From Cloacibacillus sp. An23 (GTDB taxonomy: Bacteria > Synergistota > Synergistia > Synergistales > Synergistaceae), in assembly GCF_002159945.1 (NCBI RefSeq), contig NZ_NFJQ01000009.1, positions 1 through 64,000 on the forward strand: a stretch of 64,000 nt of DNA, in the 5' to 3' direction. Under the pieces are notes generated by a model. The model saw nothing but the letters and a program-made list of their open reading frames with translations. It had not been told where the DNA came from and did not search any database. The first letter of the stretch is position 1. Every line of letters begins with the position of its first letter. Positions 60,954 through 64,000 of this stretch are shown piece by piece. A program made the position numbers and the translations under genes.

Positions 60954-62351
60954 ATGGCAGAAACAACGGAAAAGAAATCTAGGATACCGCACGTGCTGGT
61001 CGTCTTCGTCGCGATAATAATCGCAACGGCGCTTCTGACATACGTCATACCGGCGGGGAAGTTCGACACGGCGGTGAACGCGAGCGGGCGCACGGTCGTC
61101 GTCGCCGGGTCGTATCATCTTGTCGAGGAAAATCCCTGCACGATAAGCGGCTTCTTCGAGTCGTTCATCAAAGGAATGCAGTATAACGCGTCCGTCATTT
61201 TCTTCGTCCTCATCATCGGCGGCGCTTTCCAGATAATCACGGCGACGGGAGTCATCACGAAGATTTCAGTCAGCGCGGCGAGACGCTTCGCCGGCAACGA
61301 GGTCTGGGTCATACCCATATTCGTCTGCCTCTTCGCGACATTCGGGACGACTATGGCCATGTCGCAGGAGCTGGTGCTCTTCGTGCCGCTCGGAGTGGCG
61401 ATAGCGCGGAGCATGGGGTTCGACGCTCTCACCGGGACTGGAATGATAGGCCTCGGCGCCGTCGCTGGATATTCCTGCGGACTGACGAGCCCGTTCAACA
61501 CCGGCGTCGCTCAGACGATAGCAGAGCTGCCGCTCTACTCCGGCATGGGCTTCCGCGCCGCGCTGCTCGCCATACTGCTAGTCGCGACCTGCGCGTATCT
61601 GATGATGTACGCGCGCAAGGTGAAGAAAAACCCTGAGCTCAGCATCGTCGCCGACCTGGAAAAAGAAGAGAAGGGCACCAATAAGCTCAACTTCGACGAG
61701 GTCGAGAAATTCACGCCGAGCGACTGGGTCGTGGTCGTCATACTCATCGGCGGCCTCGCGTGGCTCGTTTACAGCGTCGGCAAGGGCGGCTGGTGGTTCG
61801 CCGAGATGTCGGCGCTCTTCATCGTCATAGGCTTCCTCTCCGGCGTCGTCAAACGCTTCAGCATGAACAAGATAGCCAAAGAATTCACGGCTGGCGCGGA
61901 AATGCTCGTCCTCGGCGCGCTCGTAGTCGGCTGCGCTGGCTCCGTCTCGGTAATAATGAACGACGCGGGCATCCGCGACTCGATAATCAACGCCTGCGCG
62001 ACCGCGATCGGCGGCCTGCCGAGCCAGCTCTCAGCGATAGGCATGTACATCACTCAGACGCTCATCAACTTCCCGATACAGTCCGGCTCGGGACAGGCCA
62101 GCGTCACGATGCCGATAATGGTGCCGCTCGGCGACCTCGTCGGCGTCTCGCGTCAGACGACGGTGCTGGCCTTCCTTCTCGGCGACGGCTTCACAAACAT
62201 AATCTACCCGACCGGCGCGAGCATGATGACCTACATCGCGATGGTAAAGATACCGTACGCTAAGTGGGTTAAGTTCGTCTTCCCTATAGTCGCTGTTTGG
62301 TTCGTCATAGGGCTCGTCGCCGTCTACGTCGCGGCCAGCATCGGCTACTAA
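60954..62351 (+). CDS. YfcC-type short-chain/dicarboxylate or amino-acid transporter
   Basis: 465 aa with about 12 transmembrane helices, of the YfcC/ArcD-related part of the ion-transporter superfamily. LTYVIPAGKFDT near the start and GGAFQIITATGVITKISV are typical; FPIQSGSGQASVTMPIMVPL carries the substrate hairpin motif. Candidate substrates are arginine/ornithine, C4-dicarboxylates or short peptides; none is proved. The UroD-family and M20 peptidase genes follow closely, which favours an amino-acid or dipeptide substrate. Confidence 0.82.
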   Translation: MAETTEKKSRIPHVLVVFVAIIIATALLTYVIPAGKFDTAVNASGRTVVVAGSYHLVEENPCTISGFFESFIKGMQYNASVIFFVLIIGGAFQIITATGVITKISVSAARRFAGNEVWVIPIFVCLFATFGTTMAMSQELVLFVPLGVAIARSMGFDALTGTGMIGLGAVAGYSCGLTSPFNTGVAQTIAELPLYSGMGFRAALLAILLVATCAYLMMYARKVKKNPELSIVADLEKEEKGTNKLNFDEVEKFTPSDWVVVVILIGGLAWLVYSVGKGGWWFAEMSALFIVIGFLSGVVKRFSMNKIAKEFTAGAEMLVLGALVVGCAGSVSVIMNDAGIRDSIINACATAIGGLPSQLSAIGMYITQTLINFPIQSGSGQASVTMPIMVPLGDLVGVSRQTTVLAFLLGDGFTNIIYPTGASMMTYIAMVKIPYAKWVKFVFPIVAVWFVIGLVAVYVAASIGY

Positions 62352-62362
62352 CGGGGCGCGGC

Positions 62363-63388
62363 ATGAGCGGAATGACCAAAACGGAGAGAGTGCGGGCCGC
62401 CGTCGCCTTCGATGCGGCGGACCGCATACCGATAGGCCTGTGGCCGCACTTCACGCCGGTTGATCAGGACGTGGATAAGCTGGCCGCGGCGCACTACAGA
62501 TTTTACGACGAGCTGGACCTCGACTTCGTTAAGCTCATGCCCTACGGGCTCTACGGCGTCGAGGACTACGGCGTGAAGATAAAGAAGTTCAACCTGCCCG
62601 ACCAGTGGGCGAAGGTAGACGAGGAATTTATCAAAACGCCGGACGATTGGGAAAAGATACGCCCGCTCGACGTGACGAAGGGCGTCTACGGCAAGCAGCT
62701 CCGCTACGCGGAAATGATGCTCGCCGGGATGCGCGCGCACGGCGACGAAGCGCCGGTCATACACACGATATTCAGCCCGCTCACGACGCTCTACAAGCTG
62801 ATGGGCTGGGACGCGCTGAAAAAATCCATGGTGGAATGCCCTGAGCGCGTACACAGGGCGCTCGCGACGATAACGGAGACGACGGCCGCATTCGTGCGCG
62901 AAAACCTCCGTTTGGGCGTGAGCGGCTTCTTCTTCGCTAGCCAGCTCGCCAACTATAAATTCATGGACGACGCCGCATACGACGAATTCGGCGAAAAATA
63001 CGACCGCGAAGTGTTTGAGGCGATGGACGAAAGAAGCTGGTTCAACGTCGTCCATATCCACAGCTTCACGCCTGAGCCCGAAAAGTCGATGTTCCGCCGT
63101 CTCGTCGGCTATCCAGCGAACTGCATAAACTGGCACGACAGATGGTGCGGCCCGACCCTCTCCGAGGCGCGGAAGCTGACGCACAAATGTCTGATCGGCG
63201 GGATAAACGAAGAACAATTTCTCAACAGGGTGGACTATCACGAGCTCTACGAGCACGTGCGCGAGGCTGTGGAATACTCCGGCGGACGCGGATTCATGCT
63301 CGGCCCCGGATGCACCATCTACGAGGACACGCCGCTTGAGAATTACTTCGCAGTCCGCATGGCGGCGGAAAAGTACGGACGGCTTTAA
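62363..63388 (+). CDS. Uroporphyrinogen decarboxylase (UroD/MtaA) family protein
   Basis: 341 aa TIM-barrel protein. RVRAAVAFDAADRIPIGLW at the start and VHIHSFTPEPEKSMF and GGINEEQFLNR later match the UroD family branch that includes methylcobamide:CoM methyltransferases. The Cys/His pattern of true methyltransferases is not clear, and the haem-type substrate Arg residues are absent, so a degradative or methyl-transfer role is likelier than haem synthesis. Start at 62363; the ATG at 62372 is an alternative. Confidence 0.75.
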   Translation: MSGMTKTERVRAAVAFDAADRIPIGLWPHFTPVDQDVDKLAAAHYRFYDELDLDFVKLMPYGLYGVEDYGVKIKKFNLPDQWAKVDEEFIKTPDDWEKIRPLDVTKGVYGKQLRYAEMMLAGMRAHGDEAPVIHTIFSPLTTLYKLMGWDALKKSMVECPERVHRALATITETTAAFVRENLRLGVSGFFFASQLANYKFMDDAAYDEFGEKYDREVFEAMDERSWFNVVHIHSFTPEPEKSMFRRLVGYPANCINWHDRWCGPTLSEARKLTHKCLIGGINEEQFLNRVDYHELYEHVREAVEYSGGRGFMLGPGCTIYEDTPLENYFAVRMAAEKYGRL

Positions 63389-63390
63389 AA

Positions 63391-64000
63391 ATGGCTGAAA
63401 AATCGGAAATAGCGGCTAAGCTCGCGCGCGCTCTTGAAGACGAGCGCGTGCGAGCCGCGCTCCGCTTCATAAAAGAATCCGAAGGCGATACGCTGGAACT
63501 TCAGAAAAGAATAGCCCTCACTGAAAGCCCGACCTTCCACGAGGAAGGGCGCGCCGCGCTCGTCGCTGAACATTTCGAGCGGCTAGGCTTGAGCGGAATA
63601 ACGCGCGACGAAACCGGCAACGTTTTCGGCGCGCTGCGCGGAAGCGGCTGCGGATGCGTCGCCGCCGAAGCGCATTTGGACACGGTATTCCCCTTCAGGA
63701 CAGTCAAAGAAGTGACGGAAAAGGACGGGATACTTTACTGCCCGGGCATCTCCGACGATGCGCGCGGCCTCGCGGCGCTGCTGACCGTCGCGGAGGCGTT
63801 CGTAAAATCCGGCGTAAGAACAAAAAAAGACGTCGTCTTCCTCGCGACCGTTCGCGAAGAAGGGATAGGCGGCTGCGCCGGAATCTCGTACTTTCTTGAA
63901 AAACATCCTGCCGTAGAAAGCTGTTTGTCGATAGACGGCCCCGATTCCGACGTCGTCGTATGCGGCGGTCCCGGCATAAGGACGAGGCGCGTCACATTCA
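63391..64000 (+). CDS. M20 family metallopeptidase, 5' part
   Basis: At least 203 aa, cut by the window end. Zinc ligands so far: His and Asp in EAHLDTVFPF, Asp in CPGISDDARGLAALL, Glu-Glu in ATVREEGIGGC. Resembles PepT-type tripeptidases and peptidases of the M20A branch. The ATG lies 2 bases after the UroD-family stop, so the two are co-transcribed. Substrate unknown until the dimerisation domain is seen. Confidence 0.85.
   Translation, partial: MAEKSEIAAKLARALEDERVRAALRFIKESEGDTLELQKRIALTESPTFHEEGRAALVAEHFERLGLSGITRDETGNVFGALRGSGCGCVAAEAHLDTVFPFRTVKEVTEKDGILYCPGISDDARGLAALLTVAEAFVKSGVRTKKDVVFLATVREEGIGGCAGISYFLEKHPAVESCLSIDGPDSDVVVCGGPGIRTRRVTF

Overview
The window reads as a chromosomal segment of an anaerobic, amino-acid- and organic-acid-fermenting member of the Synergistota (Synergistetes), probably near Cloacibacillus or Synergistes. 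The best single clue is the surface protein at 18683-20251. It ends in a Gly/Cys patch, one hydrophobic helix and a basic RMRKR tail, the layout of the Synergist-CTERM sorting signal. Rubrerythrin, pyruvate:ferredoxin oxidoreductase, glutamine synthetase type III, citrate lyase and a tripartite tricarboxylate transporter fit a strict anaerobe. The DNA is GC-rich in coding regions, and most genes have a good Shine-Dalgarno site. I see no tRNA, rRNA, CRISPR array, integrase or intact insertion sequence. The species is inferred, not proved.

Layout. 0-10.8 kb: a YrbL-like kinase-fold protein, a large TPR/SUFU-domain protein, a 5'-truncated YdcZ-type permease, a nitronate monooxygenase, a UmuC polymerase, a flavin reductase, a cyclophilin-like secreted protein, and two poorly known cytosolic proteins. 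10.8-18.4 kb: rubrerythrin, an overlapping nudC-cobO pair, ppnP, an unassigned structured RNA with its own promoter and terminator, a YjjG nucleotidase, an M48 protease, a metallo-beta-lactamase-fold protein, a PaaG-like crotonase and a CstA permease. 18.6-26 kb: the Synergist-CTERM protein with a divergent XRE regulator, an aldehyde dehydrogenase, glutamine synthetase III and an NYN-domain pseudogene with two in-frame stops.

26-37 kb: an ABC-F protein, a YhcH-type protein and a LysR regulator. They are followed by an LRR/NTF2-like protein next to a remarkable two-module DUF285 repeat protein with no signal peptide, then an unknown wHTH-like protein, an EamA permease and a LemA/DUF3137 pair. 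37-43 kb: a lytic transglycosylase, AzlCD and LysE exporters, a DUF134-NifX fusion with a perfect palindrome inside its promoter, and oligoendopeptidase F.

43-57.4 kb is the metabolic core. A PatB-type lyase and a FAH-family hydrolase come first. A GntR/FCD regulator then faces tctC-tctB-tctA-citD-citE-citF, followed by nifJ and an oxaloacetate decarboxylase-type carboxyltransferase. Read together: citrate is imported, citrate lyase gives acetate and oxaloacetate, oxaloacetate is decarboxylated to pyruvate, and pyruvate is oxidised to acetyl-CoA with reduced ferredoxin. A triple 8-bp direct repeat just downstream of the tctC promoter is a likely operator. citC, citG, citX and the other decarboxylase subunits are not here and must lie elsewhere if the pathway works.

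57.5-64 kb: a MATE exporter, DUF2284 and DUF1622 proteins, a TalC-type aldolase, then a YfcC-type transporter, a UroD-family protein and an M20 peptidase cut by the window end.
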